A stretch of DNA of 64,000 bases from Paracoccus albus (GCF_027913035.1 NZ_CP115775.1:2254501-2318500); one strand, 5' to 3'. Counted from the stretch's first letter, positions 26,013 to 35,553 are shown. Notes: generated by a model not told the origin, from the sequence alone. Numbers and translations are program-made.

Positions 26013-26810
26013 TTAACGCCACTTCTCCGCAATCCATGTTGCGGGCAGATAGAAATGCCGCAGGTGCTTCGACAGGCTTTCACGGCGGCGGCCATCAAAG
26101 GTTGCCTTCAGGTGATCGCGCGGAGCGCGCACCGGATCATGCTTGGACCACTGCCCCAGCACCGCATCGTCGGGATTCAGATGACCGGCGAAGATCACCA
26201 CTTTCGTACCCTTGGGGATTCGAGGCGGCTTGATGTAGTTCAGCGGAAACGGCGGAATGCAATGCAGCCGAAAATGGCTGACCCAGCCGCGCGGCCAGAA
26301 CCTGACCCCGCCAGGGGCGTTATGGGTCACGAAACGCTGTTCGTAGCGGTACTTATCCGCTGCCGCTTGTGGATCGGCGCGGAACACATCCTGCATCGGT
26401 TTCAGCTTGCCAACCTGCATCCGATAGATCGACGTCTGGGCCATACGCTCAAACGGCGTATTGGGGTTCTTCGCGGTGATTGTGTCCGACGGGTCGCCGT
26501 ATTCGAAGAACCCGTCGATATTGCCGGTGATAATGATATCCAGGTCCATGAACAGGACCGTGCCGGTGATGTCGCCCAGATCGCCCCAAAGCTGGGATTT
26601 CGGCCATTTGCCGGGGGTGTTCTTCGGCATGACAAAATCGGGCTCAGGCAGCGGGCGGACGACAATATCGGGGTGAAACCCTGTGCCATCATCGGTAAAG
26701 CAGATCACACGGAACGGAGGCGTGATGTTCCGCGCCACCATATTGTAGAAGCGGTTCACATATTCGGGCCCGTATTTTGTGCCCCATTTGATGCAGATGA
26801 TCTGTTTCAT
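26013..26810 (-). CDS. Putative glycosyltransferase, CIKWGT family
   Basis: A 265-residue protein with a GT-A-like N-terminus, IICIKWGTKYGPEYVNRFYN, then RVICFTDDGTG and a DxD motif in LFMDLDIIITGNID. The middle ends in GGVRFWPRGWVSHF and the C-terminus is basic (LKATFDGRRRESLSKHLRHF). The gene at 41245-42024 has the same layout (VICIKWGTMYGADDVNRLY, FLDLDLVVVDD, YWPKGWVVSFK), so these are paralogues. The start at 26810 has AAAGG before it. The substrate is unknown. Confidence 0.75.
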   Translation of the reverse strand: MKQIICIKWGTKYGPEYVNRFYNMVARNITPPFRVICFTDDGTGFHPDIVVRPLPEPDFVMPKNTPGKWPKSQLWGDLGDITGTVLFMDLDIIITGNIDGFFEYGDPSDTITAKNPNTPFERMAQTSIYRMQVGKLKPMQDVFRADPQAAADKYRYEQRFVTHNAPGGVRFWPRGWVSHFRLHCIPPFPLNYIKPPRIPKGTKVVIFAGHLNPDDAVLGQWSKHDPVRAPRDHLKATFDGRRRESLSKHLRHFYLPATWIAEKWR

Positions 26811-26852
26811 GCCTGCCTTTGTGCAGCCCTTTCCGCAGCGCGGCAAGGGCTG

Positions 26853-26880
26853 TTGACTCTGTCTGCTGGCGCGCTATAAG
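26853..26880 (+). promoter_or_regulatory. Probable sigma-70 promoter of rpsD
   Basis: TTGACT (26853-26858) and TATAAG (26875-26880) are spaced by 16 bases, about 100 bases before the rpsD start. The leader between could hold ribosomal-protein feedback control, but no known S4 leader structure is recognised. Confidence 0.6.
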
Positions 26881-26978
26881 CGCCGCTTCATTGGTGTTGG
26901 TGGACTCCGCAAGGGGAACCCTGTCAGGCGCAAGCCAAAGGACAACGCCCTTTTGAAACTGACAAAAGGAGATCAGCC

Positions 26979-27599
26979 GTGACCAAACGCACGTCTGCCA
27001 AGTACAAAATCGACCGCCGTATGGGCGAAAACATCTGGGGCCGCGCCAAATCCCCGGTCAACCGCCGCGAATATGGCCCCGGCCAGCACGGTCAGCGCCG
27101 CAAGAACAAACTGTCCGACTTCGGTACTCAGCTGCGCGCCAAGCAGAAGCTGAAAGGTTACTACGGCGACCTGACCGAAAAGCAGTTCCGCCGCATCTAT
27201 GCCGAGGCAGAGCGTGTGAAGGGTGATACCGGTGAAAACCTGATCGGCCTGCTGGAGCGTCGTCTGGACGCCGTCGTCTATCGCGCGAAATTCGTGCCGA
27301 CCATCTTCGCTGCACGTCAGTTCGTGAACCACGGCCATGTGGAAGTGAACGGCCAGAAAGTGAACATCGCGTCCTACCGCGTAAAGGAAGGCGACGTCGT
27401 CTCCATCCGCGAGCGTTCGCGCCAGCTTGCCATCGTTCTGGAAGCTGTTCAGCTGACCGAGCGTGACGTCCCGGATTATCTGGAAGTCGACCACAACAAG
27501 ATGACCGCAAGCTTCGTGCGCACCCCTGCCCTGGGCGATGTGCCTTACGCTGTGCAGATGGAACCGAATCTGGTCGTCGAATATTACGCGAAGAACTGA
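26979..27599 (+). CDS. rpsD: 30S ribosomal protein S4
   Basis: S4 is a primary 16S rRNA-binding protein that nucleates 30S assembly. The 206-residue protein has the N-terminal zinc-less form ([20 protein letters not shown]), [18 protein letters not shown] and the S4 RNA-binding domain [14 protein letters not shown]... [18 protein letters not shown]. The start is GTG behind AAAAGGAG. It is outside the usual rpoA-linked ribosomal operon and stands alone between a promoter and a strong terminator, a common arrangement in alphaproteobacteria. Confidence 0.97.
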   Translation: MTKRTSAKYKIDRRMGENIWGRAKSPVNRREYGPGQHGQRRKNKLSDFGTQLRAKQKLKGYYGDLTEKQFRRIYAEAERVKGDTGENLIGLLERRLDAVVYRAKFVPTIFAARQFVNHGHVEVNGQKVNIASYRVKEGDVVSIRERSRQLAIVLEAVQLTERDVPDYLEVDHNKMTASFVRTPALGDVPYAVQMEPNLVVEYYAKN

Positions 27600-27620
27600 T
27601 CCTTCTGCGTTAGCATTTCA

Positions 27621-27648
27621 AAGGGCCGTCCTTCTGGGCGGCCTTTTT
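27621..27648 (+). terminator. Intrinsic terminator of rpsD
   Basis: An eight-base-pair GC stem with one wobble (GGCCGTCC / GGGCGGCC, 27624-27643, loop TTCT), extended by A-T pairs, is followed by TTTTT. It lies 22 bases after the rpsD stop. Confidence 0.9.
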
Positions 27649-27736
27649 CATTTTGAACGACTGACGTGTCATACAGGGCAACGCATCGACGCGCTCAGAT
27701 GCTGTCATGCCGGGCCGGGCGGATCCTCAGGCCATT

Positions 27737-28132
27737 CTATGAATAAAATTCGCAACCGCCTGTTTGGCGATCAACCACCCCATCCCCGAAATCCCGAATA
27801 AGTGTGCCTTGCATGTCGGGCCGGACCGTCATCAGATACTCCGCCGAGTCGCCACTTCCCCGATAGCGGACTTCTCCTGCTTCAGTCATCGTGACCTGAC
27901 CGTCCGACAGCAGATCGGCACCCACGATTGACGCTTCGCCGGGAATGTCGCCCCAGACATCGAGATCCACAGGCTCATCGTTCTCGTCAACACACTTCCC
28001 GTCGGAGTAGCAGATGGTCGTGAAATCGCAGGTCATCCCATACGGGCCTTGCGAAAGGTCCTCGGCTTGCGCCGCCGATACGAGAGACGCGACCAGCAAA
28101 ACACCAGCGAGCTTTGTAGCAAACGTCACCAT
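27737..28132 (-). CDS. Small secreted protein of unknown function
   Basis: A 131-residue exported protein. The signal peptide is KLAGVLLVASLVSAAQA (cut near residue 24). The mature part has conserved-looking cysteines (MTCDFTTICYSDGKCVDE, GGCEFYS) and resembles small periplasmic proteins, without a recognised family. The start at 28132 has AGGA four bases upstream. It overlaps the end of the FMN-binding protein gene by seven bases, so it is cotranscribed and perhaps coupled to it. The function is unknown. Confidence 0.75.
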   Translation of the reverse strand: MVTFATKLAGVLLVASLVSAAQAEDLSQGPYGMTCDFTTICYSDGKCVDENDEPVDLDVWGDIPGEASIVGADLLSDGQVTMTEAGEVRYRGSGDSAEYLMTVRPDMQGTLIRDFGDGVVDRQTGGCEFYS

Positions 28133-28728
28133 AGCGTCCTTGCTGCACGATCCGGCCATTCGCGATCATAGTCCTCGCCTCCGACCTCTCCATCGGTCAT
28201 ACCCGCCAGGATGGCCCCGGCACGTGGCAAACCACTGCTGTCATCTTGCCCTGACCAAAGACCGGCACGCATCACGGCACGGGCACACTGAAAATAGACT
28301 TCGCCGATTTTGATGACGACGACGGTGCGCGGCTGCTTGCCATCCTTTGCGAAGCTTTCGCAAAGTTCGGCGTCATCGGTCACGCGCGCCCGCCCATTCA
28401 CGCGGATAACAGTGTCAGAGCCGCGAATGAGAAACATCAGGCTCACCCGCTCGTCGCGGGCGATATTCCCAAGCGAATCGACCCGATCATTGCCCCGCCA
28501 ATCAGGCATCGCAAGTGTGCCCGGATCGAATTCGCGCACCACCGGCCCATCGTCGCCGCGCGGGCTTGCATCGGTGCCTTCAGGTCCAACTGTGCTGAGG
28601 ACGCAAAACCGCGCCCTTTCGATATAGGCGCGGTAAGCATCCGTCAGTCGTGTCGAAACCTTACGGATCGCGGCCGGCTTCGGCTCCCCGTAAATCTGTT
28701 GAAGATCTTCAGGGGAAAGCCAACGCAT
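28126..28728 (-). CDS. Pyridoxamine 5'-phosphate oxidase-like FMN-binding protein
   Basis: A 200-residue split-barrel flavoprotein of the pyridoxamine-phosphate-oxidase superfamily. Visible segments are ARFCVLSTVGPEGTDASPRGD (N-terminal strand and phosphate-binding loop, shortened), LAMPDWRGNDRVDSLGNI, VSLMFLIRGSDTVIRVNGRARV and VVVIKIGEVYFQCARAVMRAG. The pattern fits the subgroup of uncharacterised PPOX-class proteins rather than PdxH, whose specific substrate residues are not evident. It follows the Suv3-like helicase by four bases in the same direction. The substrate is unknown. Confidence 0.82.
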   Translation of the reverse strand: MRWLSPEDLQQIYGEPKPAAIRKVSTRLTDAYRAYIERARFCVLSTVGPEGTDASPRGDDGPVVREFDPGTLAMPDWRGNDRVDSLGNIARDERVSLMFLIRGSDTVIRVNGRARVTDDAELCESFAKDGKQPRTVVVIKIGEVYFQCARAVMRAGLWSGQDDSSGLPRAGAILAGMTDGEVGGEDYDREWPDRAARTLW

Positions 28729-28732
28729 TATG

Positions 28733-31615
28733 TCAGTCCTTCTTGACCAGTCCGGCCAGAGCGGCCGCGAATGGGTTATCGGGATCTATCGGCTTTTCAC
28801 CACGGGGCGGCCGCGCGGAGTAGTTCTTGGCCTTGTCACCACGATCATCCTTGCCGCGATTCTTGCCCTTGCCCGGTTTGCCGCCCTTGCCATCCTGTTT
28901 CTTGCCGTGACGAGGACGACCGCCATCGCCCTCCGCCCGCTGACCGGCCTCTTGCCGCGCGCCACCCTGGCGCCGTCCGCCGCCCTGTTTCTGGCGCGGT
29001 CCGCGCGGCTTGGGCGCCCAACGGAAAGTATAGAATACCTCCATCTCCGGCGCGGCTTCCTCGGCAGCGGCTTCGGCGTCTGCGGTGCTTTCGCCAGCGG
29101 CAGCGGCGGCCTCGGCCTCGGCTTTCTTTTTTTCAGCCTGCTCCGCTTCCCATTTCGCCCGTGTTTCAGCGGCCAGAACCGATTCTTCCTCGGTCACGGG
29201 GTGTTCGTGATCAACCTCTGCCGGTTGTGCTGGTGCAACTGCGGGTTCTGCCTTGGTCTTTTCCCGCTCGCCCTTCTCGGCACTGTAGCCAAGCCCCTCC
29301 ATCAGGTTGGCGAATTGCTCCAGCGTCATGCCGGTGATGGAGAGCATATCTGCATTGGCCTCAAAGCCGCCGCGCGTATCCTGATTGCGCAGCATGTCTG
29401 CCAGACGCTCGACCATGTCTATGCGGATGGCGCGGTCCCCCGCTGGGCGATAGCCGGACAGCGTATAAACGCGCGCCGGCACATCCTTGATATTCGGAAT
29501 GGTGACCAAACCGGGCGGCGGGCTTTCGGGGAACTCATCCAGCCCATCCCAAAGCCCCGACAGCACCAGCCGCAGCCGCGTCGGCGCGGGCTTCAGCAAT
29601 GCAGGCATGAAAATCGTGAACTGACCGAAGCGAACGCCATGCTTGCGCAGCAAGCCGCGGGCATCCTGATCAAGCTCTTTGACCTCTCCGGCAACTTCCT
29701 CGCGGCGGATCAGACCAAGGTTTTCGACCAGGCGGAAAGCGAAGCCCCGTGCCAGCCCCGTCAGAGCCTCATCCTTCTGCATCGCCAGAAGCGGTTCGAA
29801 CTGGGTTGCCACCTTACGGTCGATGAAATGCTGCAGGCGGCGCGTTACCTTTTCTGCAATCTCCGGCCCGGCTTCTTCATCGACAAAAGCCTGCACCGTC
29901 GGCTTCAGCGGCTCGGACCCTTTGACCAGCTTGCCGACAGCGGCATCGCCCCACATCAGGCCGCCCTGTTCGGTAAAGTCCAGCTCCGTATCCGGTGCAT
30001 TATAGAAACGATCCGCCCGCAAGTGGAATTCGGGACGCAAAGCCTCGTAAGACGCACGGTTCAGCATCTTTGCCTCATCCGCGTTCTGGGTTGCATCCGC
30101 CCGGAAACGAAATCCTTCCAGTCGTCCGGCAAACTCGCCCTCGACACTGACTTCGCCCTTGTCATTCACCTCGGCCACGAGGGTCTCCTTCTGCTTGAGC
30201 CGGCGCATCAGCACAGAGGTGCGCCGGTCCACAAATCGTTGCGTAAGCGCTGCGTGCAGCGCATCTGACAATCGGTCTTCTACAGTGCGCGTCGCTTCGC
30301 GCCAATACGTCACATCCTCGACCCAGCCGCTTCGCTGCGCCACATATGTCCATGTTCTGATAAATGCCAACCGTTTCGACAACGCATCAATGTCGCCTTC
30401 GGTTCGGTCGATTCGTTCAATTGAGCGGGTCAGCCAGTCCGAGGGGATGGCCCCTTCCTGAAGAAAGGTAAAAATCCTCAGCAGCAGGCTGGTATGTTCG
30501 GCAGGTGAAATGCTGCGGAAGTCCGGAATGCGGCAGACCTCCCATAGCAGTCGAACATCCGGGGCACCGGTGACGCGGTCGATGATCTCTGGCATCTCGC
30601 GGAGGGTTTTCAACGCGGCCAGATCATCCGCCTCGCGTCCGCGGGTCAGCCACTCACTGTCCGGCGCGGCCTCCAGACTTTGAACCAGTCGGTCCATCGT
30701 GCCGAATTCCAGCCGGGGGTTTCGCCAGATAAGCCGGTTGATGGGCGCGAAGCGGTGGTTTTCGATGGCACCGATCAGACCTTCGTCCAGGGGGCTCGCC
30801 TCTCCGGTGACGCCGAATGTTCCGGGTTCCGTATGACGGCCCGCACGCCCCGCGATCTGGCCCATTTCATGTGGAAACAGCGGGCGCATCCGCCGCCCGT
30901 CAAACTTCACGGTCGAGGAGAACGCGACGTGCCGGATATCGAGGTTCAGCCCCATCCCGATGGCGTCGGTCGCGACAAGATGATCAACCTCGCCCGACTG
31001 ATACATCTCGACCTGCGCATTGCGTGTGCGTGGCGAAAGCGCGCCCATCACGACGGCAGCCCCCCCCTTCTGACGCCGCAACAGCTCGGCAATCGCGTAA
31101 ACATCATCGACCGAGAATCCGACGATTGCCGAACGCGAAGGCATCCTGCTGATCTTCTTAGATCCGGCCCAGCTGAGCGTCGAGAAACGCTCTCTCCGCA
31201 TGAACTGGATCTTATCGACAAGCGCTGAAATGGCTGGCCGCATGGTGTCTGACCCCAGCAGGAGCGTTTCGTGCAGACCACGCGCACGCAGCAACCGGTC
31301 GGTAAAGACATGGCCGCGCTGCGGATCAGCGCAAAGCTGGATTTCATCGACGGCGACGAAATCGGCCACCACCTCTGGCATGGCTTCGGTCGTGGCCACC
31401 CAATATTGCGCCCGTGGCGGCACGATCCGCTCTTCCCCGGTCACGAGCGCGACGACAGAAGGCCCGCGCGCCTTCACGATCCGGTCATAGACCTCTCTCG
31501 CCAGCAGGCGCAGCGGCAAGCCGATAACGCCAGTACGATGCGCCAGCATCCGCTCTATCGCGTAATGGGTTTTGCCGGTATTGGTCGGGCCCAGCACAGC
31601 CGTGATACGTGACAT
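28733..31615 (-). CDS. Suv3-like DEAD/DEAH-box RNA helicase
   Basis: A 960-residue superfamily 2 helicase related to mitochondrial Suv3. It has Walker A GPTNTGKT (9-16), a DEIQ box in FVAVDEIQLCAD, SDTMRP, motif IV-V DAIGMGLNLDI and motif VI GQIAGRAGRH. The C-terminal 250 residues include an acidic Ala/Glu-rich linker and a basic Gly/Arg/Lys tail (PRGPRQKQGGGRRQGG and similar), probably RNA-binding. It is ATP-dependent and likely acts in RNA processing or decay, as known for Suv3. Suv3-like genes in this group often neighbour an S4-domain protein; here an FMN protein follows instead. Confidence 0.9.
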   Translation of the reverse strand: MSRITAVLGPTNTGKTHYAIERMLAHRTGVIGLPLRLLAREVYDRIVKARGPSVVALVTGEERIVPPRAQYWVATTEAMPEVVADFVAVDEIQLCADPQRGHVFTDRLLRARGLHETLLLGSDTMRPAISALVDKIQFMRRERFSTLSWAGSKKISRMPSRSAIVGFSVDDVYAIAELLRRQKGGAAVVMGALSPRTRNAQVEMYQSGEVDHLVATDAIGMGLNLDIRHVAFSSTVKFDGRRMRPLFPHEMGQIAGRAGRHTEPGTFGVTGEASPLDEGLIGAIENHRFAPINRLIWRNPRLEFGTMDRLVQSLEAAPDSEWLTRGREADDLAALKTLREMPEIIDRVTGAPDVRLLWEVCRIPDFRSISPAEHTSLLLRIFTFLQEGAIPSDWLTRSIERIDRTEGDIDALSKRLAFIRTWTYVAQRSGWVEDVTYWREATRTVEDRLSDALHAALTQRFVDRRTSVLMRRLKQKETLVAEVNDKGEVSVEGEFAGRLEGFRFRADATQNADEAKMLNRASYEALRPEFHLRADRFYNAPDTELDFTEQGGLMWGDAAVGKLVKGSEPLKPTVQAFVDEEAGPEIAEKVTRRLQHFIDRKVATQFEPLLAMQKDEALTGLARGFAFRLVENLGLIRREEVAGEVKELDQDARGLLRKHGVRFGQFTIFMPALLKPAPTRLRLVLSGLWDGLDEFPESPPPGLVTIPNIKDVPARVYTLSGYRPAGDRAIRIDMVERLADMLRNQDTRGGFEANADMLSITGMTLEQFANLMEGLGYSAEKGEREKTKAEPAVAPAQPAEVDHEHPVTEEESVLAAETRAKWEAEQAEKKKAEAEAAAAAGESTADAEAAAEEAAPEMEVFYTFRWAPKPRGPRQKQGGGRRQGGARQEAGQRAEGDGGRPRHGKKQDGKGGKPGKGKNRGKDDRGDKAKNYSARPPRGEKPIDPDNPFAAALAGLVKKD

Positions 31616-31636
31616 GCCTGCCCCTTTTAAGTTGGC

Positions 31637-32191
31637 TCAGATGTCGGTACCGGTCTCGACCGCGTCAAGACGCTTGGTGGCCTCAATCGCATCCGGCTGA
31701 TTGGGGTGGATGTCCAGACTACGCCGAAACGCGTCTGCCGCGCGTTCGTTATCGCCCAGCTCCTCCAGCATGGCGCCAAGCTGGCTCAGCGCCAGAAACT
31801 GCTTCGGCTCCAGTTCCAACGCCTTCGACAGATCATAGGCGGCCGGTCCGTAATTCCCGTTCAGCCAATAGGCCAGCCCGCGAAGCTGATAGCCCATCGC
31901 GTGATCGGGCGCGTGATCGACAAGGGCGGTCAGATGGCCGATGGCGGTTGGGAAATCGCCCTCGTCCAAGGCATTTTCGCCGCGCATCTGGATCAGGTTC
32001 AGCGGCTCTGACCCGGTATCCTCCCATGCGGACAGGATTTCGGCCTCGGCCTCCATCCACGCATCACCTTCTTTTTGGGCCAGCAGGTCGAACAGCGCAG
32101 CGTCTGCGGGGGCCGCTTGCGCTTGCACCGGGATGCCTGCGATGGCAAATGCCGTGACGGCACATTGGAAAAAGCGGATGGGCCAGATCAT
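31637..32191 (-). CDS. Secreted tetratricopeptide-repeat protein
   Basis: A 184-residue exported TPR protein. The start at 32191 gives a signal peptide (FFQCAVTAFAIAGIPVQAQA), while a longer in-frame reading adds 118 residues antisense to the SCP2 gene and is rejected. About four TPR-like helix pairs are seen between residues 60 and 170: NALDEGDFPTAIGHLTALVD, GLAYWLNGNYGPAAYDLSKA, LGAMLEELGDNERAADAFRR and the following half. The protein probably scaffolds contacts in the periplasm. No partner is identified. It is divergent from the SCP2 gene and lies 21 bases upstream of the helicase on the same strand. Confidence 0.82.
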   Translation of the reverse strand: MIWPIRFFQCAVTAFAIAGIPVQAQAAPADAALFDLLAQKEGDAWMEAEAEILSAWEDTGSEPLNLIQMRGENALDEGDFPTAIGHLTALVDHAPDHAMGYQLRGLAYWLNGNYGPAAYDLSKALELEPKQFLALSQLGAMLEELGDNERAADAFRRSLDIHPNQPDAIEATKRLDAVETGTDI

Positions 32192-32248
32192 ATGTGTGTT
32201 GTAACCCGACAGACCGGGCAACCGCCAGTCACGTTTACGGAGGAAAAC

Positions 32249-32536
32249 ATGAGCGATGTGATCAACGCGGCAGTAACCGCACTTAACGAAAAACTGGGCA
32301 GCTTCGACGAGGGCACCGCCAAGTTCGTGATCGAGGACGAAGGTTCGATCATGGTCGATGGCGAAGGCGCCCGCGCAGGCGATGATGAGGCAGAGGTCAC
32401 ACTGACCGCAAGCCGCGAAACCTTCGAAGGTATGCTGAATGGGGATGTGAACCCGACCACCGCCTTCATGACCGGCAAGCTGAAAGTCGACGGCAATATG
32501 GGCCTTGCGATGAAGCTTGGCTCCGCCCTCGCCTGA
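32249..32536 (+). CDS. SCP2 sterol-binding domain protein
   Basis: A 95-residue single-domain SCP2 protein, a fold that binds lipids in a hydrophobic tunnel. Family features are KFVIEDEGSIMVDGEGA, EAEVTLTASRETFEGMLNGD and TTAFMTGKLKVDGNMGLAMKL. The start at 32249 has GGAGG six bases upstream, giving MSDVINAAV. The protein is cytosolic. It lies 26 bases before the lysophospholipase-like gene, which suggests a shared lipid role, though the ligand is unknown. Confidence 0.92.
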   Translation: MSDVINAAVTALNEKLGSFDEGTAKFVIEDEGSIMVDGEGARAGDDEAEVTLTASRETFEGMLNGDVNPTTAFMTGKLKVDGNMGLAMKLGSALA

Positions 32537-32562
32537 TCGCCCCACATAAGGCCTGACACTTC

Positions 32563-33534
32563 ATGGATCTTTCGCCCGCCCCGTTTCATCAGCTTCCCGA
32601 CACGACGGAAACCCCGGCAGAAGCCTTCTGGCTGCGCACGGATGACGATGTCAGGTTGCGTGTCGCTCTGTGGCGGGCGAAAAATCCTGTGGAAACGGTG
32701 CTGCTGTTTCCGGGTCGTACCGAATATGTCGAAAAATACGCCCCTGTCGCGGCGCTGCTGAACGAACTCGACATCAATGTGCTGTCGATCGACTGGCGCG
32801 GTCAGGGTCTGGCCGACCGGCTTCAGGAAAATCCTCGCCCCGGCCATATCGGAGAGTTCGCGCAGTATCAGCTTGATGTTGTCGCCCTTGTCGAGGCCGC
32901 AGCGGCGCTGAGCCTGCCTGAACCCTGGCACTTGCTGGCCCATTCGATGGGTGGGGCCATCGGGCTGGCAGCGCTGATCAATGGCCTGCCTGTTCGGACG
33001 GCAACATTCTCTGCGCCGATGTGGGGGATCAACCATGCGCCGATGCCCCGCGGCGTCGCAATGGGCCTGTCACAGATCGCGGCAAAGCTGGGTCGCGGCG
33101 GACGTGCGGCCTTCGGCACCGGCGGCGACGGCACCTATCTGCTGGATGAACCGTTCCGCAACAATATGCTGACCGGCAATGCCGATGCCTGGGCCCGTCA
33201 GCTGCGCGAATCAGCCAATTGGCAAGACCTCACAATCGGCGGTGCAAGCTATCGCTGGGTCGGTCAAGCCCTGGAAGAGTGCCGCCGTCTGGCCGCAGAG
33301 CCATCTCCCGACATCCCTATGCTCGTCTCACTGGGGTCAAAAGAACTGATCGTGTCGGCCCCCGCGATCCGTGAGCGCGCCGCCGGTTGGCCCGCCGGGA
33401 CGCTGCTGGAACTGGATGGCGGACATCACGAGGTGATGTTCGAAACGCCGGATCTGCAACAGGAATTCTTCAGCGCCTTCATAAATCTCATCCGTTCCGC
33501 CCAGCCGGCGGTCAAACAAGCCGCCGGGGGTTGA
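32563..33534 (+). CDS. Lysophospholipase-like alpha/beta hydrolase (PldB type)
   Basis: A 323-residue alpha/beta hydrolase of the Hydrolase_4/PldB class, which in other bacteria includes lysophospholipase L2 and monoacylglycerol lipases. It has LLFPGRTEYVEKY (oxyanion loop), DWRGQGLADR, the nucleophile AHSMGGAIG, an SLGSKELIVSA acid region and the late His in DGGHHEVMFE. No signal peptide is visible. It follows the SCP2 gene by 26 bases, consistent with a lipid-related pair. Confidence 0.88.
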   Translation: MDLSPAPFHQLPDTTETPAEAFWLRTDDDVRLRVALWRAKNPVETVLLFPGRTEYVEKYAPVAALLNELDINVLSIDWRGQGLADRLQENPRPGHIGEFAQYQLDVVALVEAAAALSLPEPWHLLAHSMGGAIGLAALINGLPVRTATFSAPMWGINHAPMPRGVAMGLSQIAAKLGRGGRAAFGTGGDGTYLLDEPFRNNMLTGNADAWARQLRESANWQDLTIGGASYRWVGQALEECRRLAAEPSPDIPMLVSLGSKELIVSAPAIRERAAGWPAGTLLELDGGHHEVMFETPDLQQEFFSAFINLIRSAQPAVKQAAGG

Positions 33535-33583
33535 ACAGCGGCCAGTCAGCCTGCACATCTGGGGCAACAGAAAGGAAGCCCCG

Positions 33584-35407
33584 ATGCGCTTTGACCGAGA
33601 GATTGCCCGAGACACCTCCCTGACCGCCACCAAGACCGATTTCGGCGACCTCCCGGATTGGGACCTGACCGACCTGTACCCGGCGCCCGATGCAGCTGAA
33701 CTGAGGGTCGACCTGGAGGCGCTTGAAAAGAAAACCGCGAGCTTCGCAGCGGATTATCAGGGCAAGCTGGCGGATCTGGACGCGGCAGCGATGTTGGAAT
33801 GTATCCGCCGCTATGAACAGATCGACATCCTTGCCGGTCGCATCATGTCCTATGCAGGTCTGCGCTATTACCAGAACACCACTGACGCCGCACGCGCCAA
33901 GCTGCTGTCCGACCTGCAGGCCAAGATCACCGATTTCACCGCCCCGCTGGTTTTCTTCAGCCTCGAATTCAACCGCATACCGGATGAAACCTATAACGCA
34001 GTCTTTACAGCCCCGGACGGCCCGGCCCGCTACAGACCCGTCTTTGACCGGATGCGCACCATGCGTCCCTATCAGCTTTCTGATGAGCTTGAGACATTTC
34101 TGCACGACAACTCTGTCGTGGGTGCGGCTGCGTGGAACCGTTTATTCGATGAAACGATGGCGGGGCTGGAATTCGACGTCGATGGCGAGACCCTGCAGCT
34201 AGAGGCGGTCCTGACCCTTCTGACCGATCACGACCGCGCCAAGCGAGAGGCAGCCGCGCGCGCACTTGCAAAAGTATTCGGAAAGAACGTGAAGCTGTTC
34301 GCGCGCGTTCACAACACATTGGCCAAGGAAAAGGCGGTCGAGGACAAATGGCGCAAGATGCCCACCCCTCAGCATGCGCGTCACCTGTCCAACCATGTCG
34401 AGCCTGAGGTGGTCGAGGCGCTGCGAAACGCTGTCACAACCGCCTATCCGCGCATCTCGCACCGCTACTATGCGCTCAAGGCGAAATGGCTCGGGCTCGA
34501 AAAACTGCAGGTCTGGGACCGCAACGCCCCGCTGCCGACCGAAACGCCCAAGACAGTCGGCTGGGAAGAAGCGAAAGCCACGGTGCTGGACGCCTATGCC
34601 GGCTTTTCGCCCAAGCTGGCCGAATTGGCAGAGCCGTTCTTCAATCGCGGCTGGATCGACGCCGCGGTGAAGCCCGGCAAGGCACCGGGTGCGTTCGCCC
34701 ATCCGACTGTCACCACGGTTCATCCCTATGTCATGTTGAACTACCTCGGCAAACCGCGGGACGTGATGACACTTGCGCATGAACTCGGCCACGGCGTCCA
34801 TCAGCGACTGGCGGCAGAACAGGGTGAGCTTCTGGCCTCTACCCCTTTGACACTTGCCGAAACTGCAAGCGTCTTCGGCGAAATGCTGACCTTCCGCAAG
34901 CTACTGGCAGAAACCACAGACCCGGCGCAGAAAAAAGCGCTGCTGGCTGGCAAGGTCGAAGATATGATCAACACGGTCGTGCGCCAGATCAGCTTTTATG
35001 ATTTCGAGGTCCGGCTACACGCCGCCCGCGCAGAAGGCGAGCTGACGCCGGATGACATTAACGCCATCTGGATGGAGGTCGCACATGAAAGCCTTGGTCC
35101 GGCCTTTGAATTCATGCCGGGTTACGAAACCTTCTGGTCCTATGTCCCGCATTTCGTTCACTCACCCTTCTACGTCTACGCTTATGCGTTCGGTGACGGG
35201 CTGGTGAACGCACTTTATGCCGCCTATGAGGCCGCGCCAGAGGGCTTCCAGCAGAAATATTTCGACATGTTGGCCGCCGGTGGCTCCAAGCACCATAAAG
35301 AATTACTATCCCCCTTCGGCTTGGACGCGTCTGATCCAGCCTTCTGGGACAAGGGTCTTTCAATGATCGAAGGCTTCATCGACGAACTTGAAGCGATGGA
35401 GATCTAA
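33584..35407 (+). CDS. pepF: Oligoendopeptidase F, M3 family
   Basis: A 607-residue zinc peptidase of the M3B (PepF) branch, which hydrolyses medium-sized peptides in the cytosol. The zinc site is MTLAHELGHGVHQ (HExxH), and the rest of the pocket includes ASVFGEMLTF and YAYAFGDGLVNALYAAYE. The N-terminal helical domain (about 40-200) precedes it. The start has GAAAGGAAG upstream. It lies 49 bases after the hydrolase gene. Confidence 0.93.
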   Translation: MRFDREIARDTSLTATKTDFGDLPDWDLTDLYPAPDAAELRVDLEALEKKTASFAADYQGKLADLDAAAMLECIRRYEQIDILAGRIMSYAGLRYYQNTTDAARAKLLSDLQAKITDFTAPLVFFSLEFNRIPDETYNAVFTAPDGPARYRPVFDRMRTMRPYQLSDELETFLHDNSVVGAAAWNRLFDETMAGLEFDVDGETLQLEAVLTLLTDHDRAKREAAARALAKVFGKNVKLFARVHNTLAKEKAVEDKWRKMPTPQHARHLSNHVEPEVVEALRNAVTTAYPRISHRYYALKAKWLGLEKLQVWDRNAPLPTETPKTVGWEEAKATVLDAYAGFSPKLAELAEPFFNRGWIDAAVKPGKAPGAFAHPTVTTVHPYVMLNYLGKPRDVMTLAHELGHGVHQRLAAEQGELLASTPLTLAETASVFGEMLTFRKLLAETTDPAQKKALLAGKVEDMINTVVRQISFYDFEVRLHAARAEGELTPDDINAIWMEVAHESLGPAFEFMPGYETFWSYVPHFVHSPFYVYAYAFGDGLVNALYAAYEAAPEGFQQKYFDMLAAGGSKHHKELLSPFGLDASDPAFWDKGLSMIEGFIDELEAMEI

Positions 35408-35553
35408 CTGCTTATCTCACCCGCCGCCTGTGCCGCAGTCGTGGCGCGGACGACGGGCCCTTACACATCCCGCTTCTTCTCAAAATAAGCAAAGGCTAAT
35501 TGCCGGTGCAGACCGGGAAAGAGTTGCATCTCGCATGCATATGGTACCTGCTG

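Noticed and set aside
28730..30268. Long open frame of about 512 codons opposite the Suv3-like helicase tail
   Set aside because: It is antisense to the repetitive basic tail and shows no domain.
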